Notes: a model not told the origin generated them from the sequence alone. Positions 37,498-48,840 are shown, numbered from the stretch's first letter. The stretch: 64,000 nucleotides of DNA from Helopsaltes ochotensis (GCA_013400155.1 VXBM01000138.1:807671-871670); one strand, 5' to 3'. Numbers and translations are program-made.

Positions 37498-37600
37498 CTC
37501 ATAGATTCATTGCTTTTATGGCCAGAAGGGACCATTAGATCATCCAGCCTGTGATCCTGTATAATGCAACATTTCATCAGTTATCCCTTCACACAATCCA
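37498..37600 (-). mobile_element. Ancient CR1-like remnant (minus)
   Basis: 'atagattcattgctttta', 'tggccagaagggaccattag', 'atcatccagcctgtgatcct' and 'gtataatgcaa' follow the reverse complement of an old CR1 end common in turtles and crocodilians ('ggccagaagggaccattatg', 'atcatctagtctgacctcct', 'gcacaatgca'). It belongs to a different and older lineage than the bird-specific copies in this window. Confidence 0.6.
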
Positions 37601-39034
37601 GTGTCTTGAATGCTTTGGAATCTCTATGAGCTCATGCACATTGAGAAGAACTTGCTTAGAAGGGAAGTCCTAATTTAAATAACTTTTGTGCATAAATATT
37701 ACAATCTGAAAAGAGCTATAAGATTATATCCACAAATATTTAAGATGCAAATGAACATCCAGGACAAAATCCTGGGCAAAGATATTGCTGTTTAAGGGTC
37801 TACAGAGTCGCATCTTTTTTTCCTCCGATAATTATATCTTCACATACTTTCAAATTTAACACTAATTTACATATATACTAAAACATCTCACACCTTAAAG
37901 AAATGGGATTTCTCTTCTGCACTTGATAGGGTAAATAATTCTACTTCTCCCTTCTTTTTCTATGTTGTGAAAATATGGAGAACTTCCTCAGTTAGGAGAA
38001 GGATTAAGTACTGAAGTGACTTTTCTTGTGGCTCACATATGATGGGACAAAAGTATATACAAACTGCTTCCCTCTCCTTCACTCTGACCAGACATTTGCA
38101 ATCCATCACCAAGAATCAATATCTACATTATTTGATTTTTTTCTGTTACTACATCTTAGTTCACAGAAAATTTTCTGAGGTACTATCACATACTTTTGTT
38201 GATCTAGAAAACTGCATCTTTGAGGGTTATTTAAATCTCACTTTGAGAAGATCCTTATAACAGCAAAAAGAGAGAGGAAGATTACCATTCTCTCAGCTGG
38301 TATAATTTGACAATTCTAGTCCATCCTACTTTTAGATTATTAAAAAGTCTGTAATTCCTAGAGCACATTTTAAATATAAGATCAGAGCTGTGGCAGGCTA
38401 AACTGACAATAATCATCAACAACTGGCTTATTTGTGATTATATCATGCTGAAAATGTTTAATATAATTTTTGCATTGTTGGATAGAACAAATGGCAAAGA
38501 ATTTAGAAATCATTCTGATATATTTTTGAATAGTATTATGATAGTTTTCTACTTTTTTAAAGATAAATTACTCACATTTTACCAGGAAACTGAGAATAGT
38601 ATTTCTTGATGCCATTGAATTTGCTTTCTTTTATGATCAGCTCAGACACAATCTTGTACACAAAGGGTTTTATCCATAATTTGGGTACTTGCATGTCAAA
38701 GTCTCAAGACAAAATTATATGGTATTTGGACTCATTGTCTCCAAAAACTTGTCATTTCACCTATATTTAATACAAATGTCATGCTTTTATATAAAACAAA
38801 TAAACCCATAGGAGTCTGTGGTTACATGAATAAGAAATGAAAAGCAGAAGTGAATAAAATGCACTAGAACAGTGATCAGCAGTTTGAACTTCCACCAGCA
38901 AGATTTTTTAGCACTGAGATGTCAATACTGAGACAGATACTGTCTAATATAACTATTAATCAGCAGGATGACAGGATGGAATCCACTCTCAGAAATTTCA
39001 AGTGTGACAATATGTTTGAGTGAAGCTCTGGATA
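37601..39034. other. Unique AT-rich non-coding DNA
   Basis: Nothing recognisable apart from short motif-free frames. Confidence 0.5.
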
Positions 39035-39285
39035 GAGGAAGGGCAGAGCCTTTCAACAGGTTGGATAATTTGCTTTATGGAAATTTCATGAAGCCCAGCA
39101 TGGACAAATAGAGACTCCTTCACCTGGGATGGGATAACCCCATGCACCAGTGCAGGTGCCCAGGTTGGAAAGAAGCTCTGGAAAAGGATGTGGAGTAGGT
39201 TAGGATGGACGAGCAGCGTGCAGGATACCCCACACTAAACTGTATTAACCAGAAGATTGAAGGAAGTGGTAATTCTTTGGTGTCT
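39035..39285 (+). mobile_element. Older CR1 LINE ORF2 fragment (plus)
   Basis: 'caacaggttggataatttgc', 'tttatggaaatttcatgaag', 'tgggataaccccatgcacca', 'gtgcaggtgcccaggttgga' and 'agaagctctggaaaaggatg' follow a CR1 ORF2 segment. The 'tgaagttcaacaaggccaag' part of that segment occurs again about 380 bp downstream in the next element, so the two cannot be one insertion. Its 3' end is missing. Confidence 0.65.
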
Positions 39286-39384
39286 GCCACCTGTGAGTTT
39301 GCTTTGGAGACCACCACAACTCATTCCCCCTACAGCAGTGAAGGGCCAGCAGAGTCATTAACAGCACAGGACACATCATGTATG
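39286..39384. other. Junction between two CR1 copies
   Basis: About 100 bp not clearly assigned to either neighbour. It may be diverged ORF2 sequence or unique DNA. Confidence 0.3.
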
Positions 39385-40219
39385 AGGAGAAGATGACACC
39401 AAACTGTGTGGTAAGTCATCTCCAGAGAACTTGTAGGGCTTGAGAAGTGGGACCACGTGAGCCTCTTGAAATTCGGCAAGGCCAAGTGCAAGGTTCCGCA
39501 CATGAGTCAGGGCAAACACCCCTATCAGTGGGTGATGAATGGACTCCACACAGCCCCAGCGACACGGATTTGGGAATGAAAAAGGAGGTGTGAGCTAGAA
39601 ATGTGTGTTCACAGTCCAGAAATCCAACTGTATCCTGGGCTGCATGAAAAGAAATGTAGCCAGTGGGTCAAGGGAGGTGAATGCCCCCTCTATTCTGCTC
39701 TTGTGAGGTCTCAGTTGGAGTATTTCATCCAGGTCTGGGATTCTAAGTACAAGAAAGTTACAGAACTTCTAATGCAGGTCCAGAGGAGGGCTATGAAAAT
39801 ATTCAAAGCAATGGAATATGTCCCCTGTGAGGAAGGGCTGAGAGAGTTGAAGTTGTTCAGATTGTAGAAGAGAAAGCTCAGACACTTTGTTGCAGACTGA
39901 AGATACATAAATGCTGCTTACATGAAAGATGGAAACAGATTTTTTTACCAGGTCTTGAAGTGATAAAACAAGGGACAATGGCTTCAAATGGAAGGAGGTC
40001 AGGTTTGGATTAAATGTTAAAAAGTAATTCTTAACTGTGAGGGTTGTGAAGCTCTGGCACAGGTTGCCCAGAGAGGTGGTGGGTGCCGCATCCCTGGAGC
40101 TGTCCAAGGCCAAGCTGCTCCAGGGGCTTGGAGCAACCTGGTCTAGTGGGAGGTGCCCATGGAGGGGGGGTAAATCTATAAAATTACCCTTCCAAGTCAA
40201 ACCATTCCATGATTCTATG
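39385..40219 (+). mobile_element. CR1 LINE, ORF2 3' half plus 3' UTR (plus)
   Basis: Longest CR1 copy in the window. Landmarks in order are 'gacaccaaactgtgtggt', 'gcaaggccaagtgcaaggtt', 'tatcctgggctgcatgaaaa', 'tcaagggaggtgaatgcccc', 'tctattctgctcttgtgagg', 'gtccagaggagggctatgaa', 'gagggttgtgaagctctggc', 'acaggttgcccagagaggtg', 'cttggagcaacctggtctag' and the terminal 'ccattccatgattctatga'. The element is 5' truncated and carries frameshifts and stops. Confidence 0.92.
39601..39867 (+). pseudogene. Decayed CR1 ORF2 C-terminal reverse-transcriptase fragment
   Basis: An 88-codon open piece inside the CR1 at 39385-40219. It shows the conserved C-terminal region of CR1 ORF2 proteins: LYSALVRSQLEY near residues 31-42, QVQRRAMKIFKAMEYV near 59-74 and GLRELKLFRL at the end. 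The catalytic core of the reverse transcriptase lies further 5' in intact elements and is absent here. The piece starts at a chance ATG and stops where the parental ORF would continue (an EKRRL-like segment follows after the stop), so it is a dead remnant. Confidence 0.75.
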
Positions 40220-43200
40220 AAAGAAAATTTGTGGGGAGACTCACTGCTATGTTTTTGTGTTATGTTGAAGGCGAAGACATTAAGTATTCAAATTAATTAA
40301 GCAAAGATCTATGCCATAAAATTTTTCTGATATTTTGTATACAGAAATATTGTCACTAATCTTTCAACCTTTAAACTGAATATGTGGTTGTAATCCTCAA
40401 GGACACTCTCCACGCTTCTGATTTACCTTATAGAATACATATTTTCCCAGTGAAGGGAAAAATATATATTCCTTACACTCTTATGTGACGCCATACTCCG
40501 ACATATGTTCTCATAATGCAGCAGTTTGTTCCCTACATATTTTCCCTTTATTATGAGTAACACCTCTCTTACCTACATGAGATTTTTCATTAAAATAATG
40601 AGCCATATAACACCTTGAATCTTGCAATTAACCAAAGATCAGAGAACATTTGATAAATTAGAATTTCAATACCCTAGAAGCAAAAGTTTTAAATACCATT
40701 GTTTTCAGTTTCCTGGAGGTTTAAATTGAAACCGACTGGAGTTCACTCAAGTTCCTATTTGAAAAAATTCCTGCACAAGCAGTTTTCTCATAAGGTCTGA
40801 GAGGTGACTAACACCATTCTCTGACTACATAGAGTCTCCAGGTGTCCCAAGTTAGAAAAGTGTTTTTTCGACTGACTAAGTGAAGTAACACGTGTTCTGG
40901 AACCTGTAATAGGTAGCCTGAATCTCTTACTGGTGTCCCTCCTTCAGCTGCTGACCACAGGCCACACGAGTGGCACAGCTGAGCAACAATTAAACGTGCA
41001 ATGGGCTGCAGTAGGTGATATTCACATCTGTGACATCCCAATCTCCTTGTGAGGAAAATATGCCTTTCCTGGGAACCATGCTGCAAAACCGCGATTGAAC
41101 CAGTGAATTTTGTTTGAATTTAGGTGGCAACAGAATCCAGCTATAAAAAAAAAGTAAATCTTTTGTGTCTCTACATGGAGTACTTGACAACCAGACTCAT
41201 TTATCTCATACATATTTATTAATTTTAAGAGCTTTTTGGAAGTCGTTTGACATTTCATTTAACATACTTGTATTATTATCCTTGAATGCTTATTTGTGAC
41301 ATTAAAAATCACTTCTAATTCTTGGAGGGGCATAATTAGCATGATACTGAAGTCATTACACACATGAAGTGAGATTGTACGAAAATGCTATGAAGACGTG
41401 TAAATATTCCTCACATTATACTTTTATTATCTAGCTTTCAGTCTTAGTTATTTTGTCTTAAGTAAGAGTTTGGAACTCTTCGTCCCATAAAAATAGTCAC
41501 ATACATTTGCATGGTCATTTATCAAGACACTTTGACATGGGACAGGAAATATCAACAGAAAATATGATGGTCTAAATTACCCTTTTATACTCTATTGATA
41601 GTCAATGAAGATAAACCAACAATTTTAGGGGGGAAAAAATCTTCTACCTTATACAGTTGAATCCTTTAGATGAGTCTTAGATTAAATCTGTCTGCTTCTT
41701 TGGACAAGTCTCCTTTTACTTTAAGAAAGTCTACACAATGATTTGAGAAAAATATGTCTATTCTGTGAGTAGGAGAAAGTCATTTTCTGGACTTTAATAT
41801 GTCTGTTTTCCAGGTTTTCTGTGAAATTCATAGAGATGAAAATTTTTCAGGATCAAAGCTACTTTGGCAACAGTGAGGGACTTCAAAATAAAGTCAGTCA
41901 AAAAATGTTGGTATCATTCTACTCATGAAAGGATAATTCTTCACATCTGTGTCTTTTCAAAGGAATGTGTCTATTTCTATGAAATGTCCCTATTATATAA
42001 CGTTTCTAGTCAAAATAAGAGAAAGTGAGCTAAACAAAATAAATTGGAAGACAAGGAGACAGGAAAAGAGAAATTGAAGTGAGTTTTGTAAAAAGAAGGG
42101 TATAAATATAATGTCAACATTCCTCAAAAGAGAATGCCTGGGTTTGTGTTCTGAGAAAAAAACAGAGTGTTTGTGGTTTTTTGAGCCTCGTAATGGTAAG
42201 AATGATAACAAAAATTTTTAATTCAAACACTTTCCTTAAAACCTCTCTCCATTTTTCAGGCCAAACTATTCGAGTATTTTTAAGCAAAGCATTTATTTTG
42301 TGACCTTTCTATTTCTAAACAGAAAAACAAGTGAAATGTAAGAAAACAGAAATGCTCTTCATAATATACAACATAAAAAGTAAAAAGCATGTCTGTTTGG
42401 AATGCCATCCCTCTAACATCATTATTTACTCAGCTGTTTTCCCTGGCATATAACAACAACAAAAAGGAACCAATTTTGTATTAATGTCATCATCCTGTCT
42501 CTTTGCAGATAGTTAATGCAGTCCAAAATAGATATATGTGCTTGAAAGATTAGTCCTGGTTTTATATGCATAATGTATCGACATCATTGCTCAGCTCTAA
42601 ACATAGTTAATTTTTATTTAAAATATAATGAAGACTCTGTGCTGGAAATGTCATAAGGAACTGCTTGTGTATATCATCCACTTTCATTTTCTATGATGAT
42701 GGAAATTTTAAGCATGCTGTGAAAAGTGAAGCCCAAGACTTGAAACATATGAAGTTGAATACTACAAAGGACTTCGGCATTTGAGTAACCCTGAGAAGTT
42801 ATTTTATTTGACTGTTATGAAGGTGAAAGCAAATTAGCTTTCCTCAAGTTTATGCTTCAATTTTCTATAACATCTTTACTAAGAGTTCCTTGTTCGGATG
42901 TCAAGAATAACCTTAGCCCAAAATTCTGTTTACATGACTTTTTTTAAAACAAGTCCTGATTATGAAATGTAGCCATAATCACACTCTACACATGATTAAT
43001 CTCCAAAAAGCCACATACTTAGAAAGGCTATGTAATTAAAACTAAATATTATCCTTTGCCATTAGGAAATGCGCTTCTTATCAGAGTTGCAGAATGCTGT
43101 CTGAAGCATTACATGGGTCCGTTGGGAGTATGGTTAATGTACTAACATCTCTGGTTAAGTCCATAGTAACCAATGGTAAATGTTATACATCACTTTTAAT

Positions 43201-43310
43201 TTGCATGTTCCTAAGGGATGAAAGTTTTTAGTGCTTCCAGCTGTGAGCCAAAGCCCCTCAGTGCTGCAGTGCTTGTATTAGCTGCGCTCTACAAAATGTC
43301 AGGATTGACT
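40220..43310. other. Unique AT-rich non-coding DNA
   Basis: No recognised gene or repeat over about 3 kb. Overlapping minus-strand frames at 40808-41258 run in three registers over a GC-richer patch and show no motif. Confidence 0.5.
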
Positions 43311-43505
43311 GATTTTTTTTGTGTGTTTTTTTTTCTTTTTTGTTTTGTTTTGGTTTTGGTTTCGGTTTTGGTTTTTGTTGATGTTGTTGTTATTGTTGTT
43401 GTGGGGTTTTTTTGTTTTGTTTTGGGGTTTTTTTGGGTGGTTGTGTTTTTTGTGGTGGTTGGTTGGTTGGTTGGTTGGTTGGTTGGTTGGTTGGTTGGTT
43501 TTTGT
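43311..43505. repeat. G/T-only block with (GGTT)11
   Basis: About 195 bases on the plus strand are almost entirely G and T, with about two C and two A inside the block. It ends in eleven GGTT units at 43457-43500 and contains GGGG runs near 43402, 43424 and 43434. It abuts the 3' terminus of the minus-strand CR1 at 43552. Translations of this block (valine/phenylalanine-rich, or Asn-Gln-Pro-Thr-rich on the minus strand) are low-complexity artefacts. Confidence 0.95.
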
Positions 43506-43551
43506 CATTTCAGGTTTTGCTATAACTTAAGTATGCTGTTTTGCAAATAGA

Positions 43552-44110
43552 GATCATAGAATTCTAGAATGGTTTGTGTTGAAAGGGAACCTTTAGAGAT
43601 CATCTAATCTGACCCAGATTCCCCTGGGTATGGGCAGCTTTCAGTAGACCAGGTTGCTCAAAGCCCAACCTGACCGGGAGCACTTCAAGTGATGGGGCAT
43701 CCACAGCTTCTGTGTGCAACTTTTTCTAGTGCATCACCACCCTTATTGTAAAATATATTTTCCTTAGGTCTAATCTAAATCTACCATCATTCACTTTAAG
43801 ACTTTTACCATTTGTCCTGCCTTTGCAGACCCTAGTAGAAAGTCTCTCCATCTTTCTTATAAGCCAACTGCATATGAGGGAAGTTTGCAATAATATCTCC
43901 CTGAGCCTTCTCTTCTGCTGACTGAAGAATTCAAACTCCCTCTGCTCTTCATAGGAGACACGTTCCACCCCTCTGAACATCTCGTCACCATCCTCTGGAC
44001 CTGTTTTAAAAGATCCATTTCTTTCTTGTGCTAAGGGTCCCCAAGTTGGAGGCAGTACTCCAGGTGGGGCCTCACTAGAGCAGAGAGGAGGGGGAGAATC
44101 ACCTCATAAT
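43552..44110 (-). mobile_element. CR1 LINE 3' end with ORF2 C-terminus (minus)
   Basis: Reverse-complement CR1 over about 560 bp: 'gatcatagaattctagaatg', 'gtttgtgttgaaagggaacc', 'agatcatctaatctgaccca', 'gaccaggttgctcaaagccc', 'ggggcatccacagcttctgt', 'tttgtcctgcctttgcagac', 'gagccttctcttctgctgac' and 'actccaggtggggcctcact', ending near 'gagaggagggggagaatcac'. The minus-strand frame at 43726-43980 begins with a decayed ORF2 C-terminal sequence (GVERVSYEEQREFEF). The copy is 5' truncated and moderately diverged. Confidence 0.93.
43726..43980 (-). pseudogene. Decayed CR1 ORF2 C-terminal fragment
   Basis: An 84-codon frame whose first 35 residues (VERVSYEEQREFEFFSQQKR) align with the C-terminal region of CR1 ORF2, where intact elements have a segment like 'LSYEERLRELGLF'. 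The rest runs into former 3' UTR in a chance open register. No enzyme activity is possible from it. Confidence 0.7.
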
Positions 44111-44537
44111 TTAACATACTTGACTGATAGGAAAACTATTTACCAGAGTAGGTCATACACCAAAAGAAGGGAATGGGGAAAATTGATCTCACAGTTTTTG
44201 AACCCCAAAGTCTTTTGCAGGATGTCTTTGTAGTTGGAAGGCTTCAGCAAGCAGAAGATTTTAGACTCATTATGGGGTCTACTGAATGCAAGTCTAAGGC
44301 TTGTATCAGAGAGGAAATCAGATAAATTGAGCTTTTCTGAGCTCACAAGTATTTGAAATCTGTTCAGTGAGGATGGTCTACCAGGTGAACTGAAATAGAC
44401 AGGCATCCTACATGTTCTATAGATGAATGGAGTAATTCGTGCTTCATTCGATATAGTTAATGTAAAATAGTAAAATAAGTTTGTATTTGAGCTGAATAAT
44501 AAAACACTGGGACTGAAACCGAGAAAAGCAGAGGCTA
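44111..44537. other. Unique non-coding DNA between CR1 and LTR
   Basis: Nothing is recognised. The 88-codon minus frame at 44140-44406 has no motif. Confidence 0.4.
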
Positions 44538-45259
44538 TGTGTCACCCCTACCTGAAAGATCGGCTACACCTGAAGGACAAGAAGTACTCTTGTTAGCATG
44601 TGAATAAGAAAGAGGCAGTTGGGAGCAGAGCAATGAAAGAAGGGTGGTACAGAAAGAAGAGCAGATCATCTTCAGCAGAAACCAACAAAGAATGCTTGTG
44701 AGGTGCAAGGGTGGAACCGCATCAGTGGAAAATTGCATTTGAACTACCAGTGCTAGTAAGGTCCAATCAAGCAGGTACTCCCTCCCGAGACAACGGAGAC
44801 AATCAGACAACCACTCACCCGCTTACCGGAATGAAGAAAGAACCGCTAACTACTCATCAACCTTTACTAGGCGTGCCATGGAACCAAGATCTGCCAGAGA
44901 TGAATCTGAATGCCCGGGTCCACCGACAAAAATTAAGCAGCTACTCTTTCCCCTTAGTGCAGTTTACTGGAGAAAAGACTCCACATAAATATGTGTAGAA
45001 ACCATTCTAGATTGAGAGAGGTGAGATGACACGTAGCCCAGCCAAAAAACTGTATAAAAGCAAGCTCCAAAAGGACTGCATTTGTGAACCTAGGGGGACT
45101 CTGTGTTGGACCATGGTTCAACCAGTTCCGATCGCCTGGCTCGGGGCTGATTTTGTTCATGGCTTTCCAAATTTGATACCTAAATTTCTAAATTTTATAT
45201 TTGAATTTCTTAATAAAACCTTTATAAATTTTATGGGTGATTTAATTTATAATACTACA
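44538..45259 (+). mobile_element. Probable solo LTR of an endogenous retrovirus (class III/ERVL-like), plus
   Basis: LTR signals occur in the correct order: TG start proposed at 44538 ('tgtgtcacccctac'), GC-richer U3, TATA box 'gtataaaagcaagc' near 45052, an R region with 'ccgatcgcctggctcggggc' (45128-45147), polyadenylation signal 'ttaataaaacctt' near 45209, a TA-rich U5 and CA end 'aatactaca' at 45259. The CGCCTGGCTCGG word and the 'aaattttatgggtgatttaa' type of U5 recall avian ERVL-like LTRs. No primer-binding site follows and no polypurine tract or viral ORF is next to it, so it is most likely a solo LTR. No clear target-site duplication was found, so the 5' edge is provisional. The 95-codon frame at 44711-44998 inside U3 is treated as chance. 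Confidence 0.6.
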
Positions 45260-48242
45260 GAAGACAAGTAACTTTTAAGGTAACAGGAAGATGTATGAAA
45301 GTTGAATTAAATTAGCTTAGGAAAACATGCATATGGCATTTCAGCATGTATTTCACCAACTGTAACAAGACTATCTCAGACTTGTAAGAGTTTTTACTAT
45401 TATTTAATATTAGTGACAATGTAATCTCTGTTTGTATAAGACAGCACAGACCTTCCAGAATCAGCAGAGTTATGCTGATTTATAGTAACTGGCGATCTCA
45501 TCCTGTATTTTTCCATTAATAAGCTTAGAAAAGCTATTTCTTCACAAATAGGAAAGCTAATTGTCTGACCTTTCAGCCTCACCTTTTTTTATAGCTGTCT
45601 TGGGTATTTACGGAGAAGAGTTATGAGAAACAACCCGTCTCAGGACAGGGTGAGCTGAACCTCTGCACTGCTTGGGTGGTGAGGGCGACTGTGCTCTCCA
45701 GTGGGGCATGCCTGAGCAGCTGATGTGCCTTAGTTACTGGGGCTGTTGTATTTCACATTGCAGCCACAAGACAGCTCCAGAGCTGAACTTCAGTGTCATG
45801 TGCAGGTGGGGTCTGGGAGTTCAGAGGCGGGAACCATCTTTGGCTTTTCTTGATGCAGCTGGGAAACCGCTGCTCTTGGAAGGGGTCATATTTTTCTTTT
45901 TAAATGCTTTTCACTTTCTGGGTTGGACTGAACGAGTTTCAAGGAGTTGTGCTTTATTCCATTCAGAAACTTCAGCTGGTGGGTTTGGCCAACTTCTTGC
46001 CTAAATTGAAACAATTCTATTCAGCATTTTCTGATAAATATCAGAAAACACATATTTCAAAAGAATGATGCATACCTTTTGTTTTCTATGTCTCCATCCA
46101 CCTAATCTTATGTTTCACTACAAGTCAAATGAGATAAATTCTCCTCTTGAGTTACTGGGGCAGAACTAAATCAATCTGCATCCTCTTAGCCAGCCCAGAC
46201 CCTGCTGTGTCTTTAGGTCTTTCAGTCTTGTTCCCTTTTGTTCAGGCTACCTTGAGTGCTCCCCCATGAGAGTGGACTGGAGCCATTAAGACTGTTATCT
46301 CCAGTATTTCGTCTTAATGACCCTTAAGTGTAAGCTGTTAGGCACCAATTAGAAAGGCCTCCTTCCTCTTTCTCTAAGTGGGTAGGCTCTATTAACTTGA
46401 CAAATCCTCAAGGTGAAATATCTATTGGGTACAGATTAAAGTTGTTTAGGAGTTTTTTCTTCCCAGAAGCAGCTGATTCAGCAAGACCAAAATGCTTATT
46501 AGGAATATTTTGCTTTTGAAAAACACCCAGTGAAATTCAGCCAGAGCTTAATGAAACTGCTTGTTTTTCTGCTGATGTATTCAGTGGGGAAACCTGACTT
46601 CCTTTACCATATGCAAAGATACGGGAATCACACATGAGTATTGCCAGAAAATCTTAGTGCTTTGCTGACATGGAGTCAAGAAACTGGAATTTTTTAGATC
46701 ACCATTTTTAGTCTGGTTGAGGAGTGTTGAAGTGTGTACAGATAAATTTAGTTATTTCAGACTCTGTCCCACACCCTATGTATACATTCATATATCTGTT
46801 GCTCAGCTATGCCTGGACTCTCCCATTCTGCCTCTTGTTAGTCATACAGAAGCTAAACTTACCTGCATGCATGAATGACATGAGGACTTGATTTGTCAGG
46901 TCTAATAGCATTTATTTAATTTTTTTGTTTTGTTTACTGTTAGGTATTTTATTCAAACTTCATTGAAAGTATTCCTTTTCTTTCATAATGAAGCATTCCA
47001 CTCTCCTCACCAACCGTATTTTTTTTTCTTTGATCAGGATTTGTAGCATTATACTTAATTTCTAATATTACAGTGTGAGAGTAGGAGGCTCGGAACCAGT
47101 CTTGTTAATTATCAAGGCACTCCTACATTTATTATACATCTCAGACAAGCGCTTAGGAAAAATAATTCTGTAGCACTGTCATGGAGTATTATCTGCTTTG
47201 TGCCCGTGGTGCAATGGTAGAGGAAAATTTTATACCTATCATGAAAGTTGCATCAGTTTGCATCAAATATGGATTTTTTTATGCAAATAGGATTCCCCAC
47301 TGCTTCTATTACAACTTGCTACTAGAAACCAGTACCTGCAAATTCTCTTTCCTTCAATGTGTTGGGGATTTCATTTCTATTGATGACAAGTGCTATTACA
47401 CAGTAATGGATTATAGGAATTGATTGAAAACAAAAAATATGAGAAGGATTATATATGCAAATGGAGGAAGGAAGGCCAAAAGAGTAGATTAGAATACAAG
47501 AATGATGGAATAAAAAGCAGAAATAAGAATGTACATACAAATATAGATAACAATTCTGATAGCGAGAGCAGTGAGACTGTATGACAGACATCATGCAAAA
47601 GTGAATATGCTCAGTGCTAGAACACTTTTGGCACAACAGGAATGTTTTCAAATGTTAGCATGGGAAGAATACTGGAGTTTCGACCATGTGGCATGTATGG
47701 GACTTGCATGCCATAGATTCTGCACACATAGAAGAGCATAAATTTCCTTTGCTGGAGCTTAGTTTTACACCAGAATGTGTGTTTTGCACCTCCTTACTGG
47801 GTATTTCTGATCAACTCCTCCATTACAGTAAAGGTGGAGAAATGAAATGGGCTCAGTTGTGCTGTTTTACCAATATACCCACTTATGCTTTCAGATGGCT
47901 GTAGAATGAGGTCTTAGATACCTGATTTTGATCAGTTCAGTTTCCTTTGCCACTGTTTCAAGTGTTTAATTCCTGGAAACGAGTCAGCTTTAATGAGAAG
48001 ATGCATGATTGTTCCTGTGTATCATTCTCATGGAACTACAAGAACAGGAGAATGTGTTAATTATCCAAGCATACAATCAATTATCCAGAAACAGAGAAAC
48101 GGAGAACAAATGCTAACTTTCATAAAAGAAGGCTTTTGTTTAAGGAATCTCATTGTAACATCTCTGCTTTCCATGCAGCTTTGAAGCAGAACTGCAAGAG
48201 TCATGAAGACTAGGGAGACAATCCACTATATACTGCATGAGG
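45260..48242. other. Unique non-coding DNA up to the assembly gap
   Basis: No gene was recognised. A GC-richer patch at 45600-46010 carries a 110-codon frame without motifs. At 46284-46319 a 9-bp perfect inverted repeat ('cattaagac' / 'gtcttaatg') encloses 18 bases. The frames at 47181-47904 lack family features. Confidence 0.45.
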
Positions 48243-48457
48243 NNNNNNNNNNNNNNNNNNNNNNNNNNNNNNNNNNNNNNNNNNNNNNNNNNNNNNNNNN
48301 NNNNNNNNNNNNNNNNNNNNNNNNNNNNNNNNNNNNNNNNNNNNNNNNNNNNNNNNNNNNNNNNNNNNNNNNNNNNNNNNNNNNNNNNNNNNNNNNNNNN
48401 NNNNNNNNNNNNNNNNNNNNNNNNNNNNNNNNNNNNNNNNNNNNNNNNNNNNNNNNN
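48243..48457. other. Assembly gap (215 N)
   Basis: All bases are N. The open frames that cross it are meaningless. The flanks ('tactgcatgagg' on the left, 'cttggacaaagg' on the right) give no hint of the missing content. Confidence 1.
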
Positions 48458-48759
48458 CTTGGACAAAGGTCTTTCATTCCTTCTAGAAGAGGATTCATCA
48501 ACAAAGGACATATTCCTATGTAGTTAGAAGTTAAGTTTGCAATTTTTTCCTACAGACACCTGACAAAAGCCATTTTTCCCTGATTTTTCTTTCTTTGTTC
48601 AGTGTTACTGTGGAAAGAAAAATAAAAGGAGATGTCATCTTTTTCATGCATGTGGTGACACTTAGTCTTCCTTTGTGCAGCATGTCATACTGAAGCATAA
48701 GGCAGTCACTGATACAGTCTAAAAACACATAATATAAAGGCAATTCAAAGGCTCAGGGA

Positions 48760-48840
48760 CAAAACAAAGCAAAAAAAACCCAAACAAACAAACAAAACCT
48801 CCTGAAACAAACAACAAAATAACCACAAAAGCACAAAGCA
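48760..48840. repeat. A/C-rich low-complexity tract with (CAAA)n
   Basis: Eighty bases dominated by A and C, including (CAAA) units around 48781-48797. Its skew is opposite to that of the G/T block at 43311-43505. Similar, shorter tracts are at 33482-33516 and 61952-61993. Confidence 0.9.

Noticed and set aside
43218..43550. Phe/Val-rich 110-codon frame and Asn/Gln/Pro/Thr-rich antisense frame
   Set aside because: Translations of the G/T-only simple repeat.
48140..48527. Several open frames across the N gap
   Set aside because: The unknown bases make the frames meaningless.
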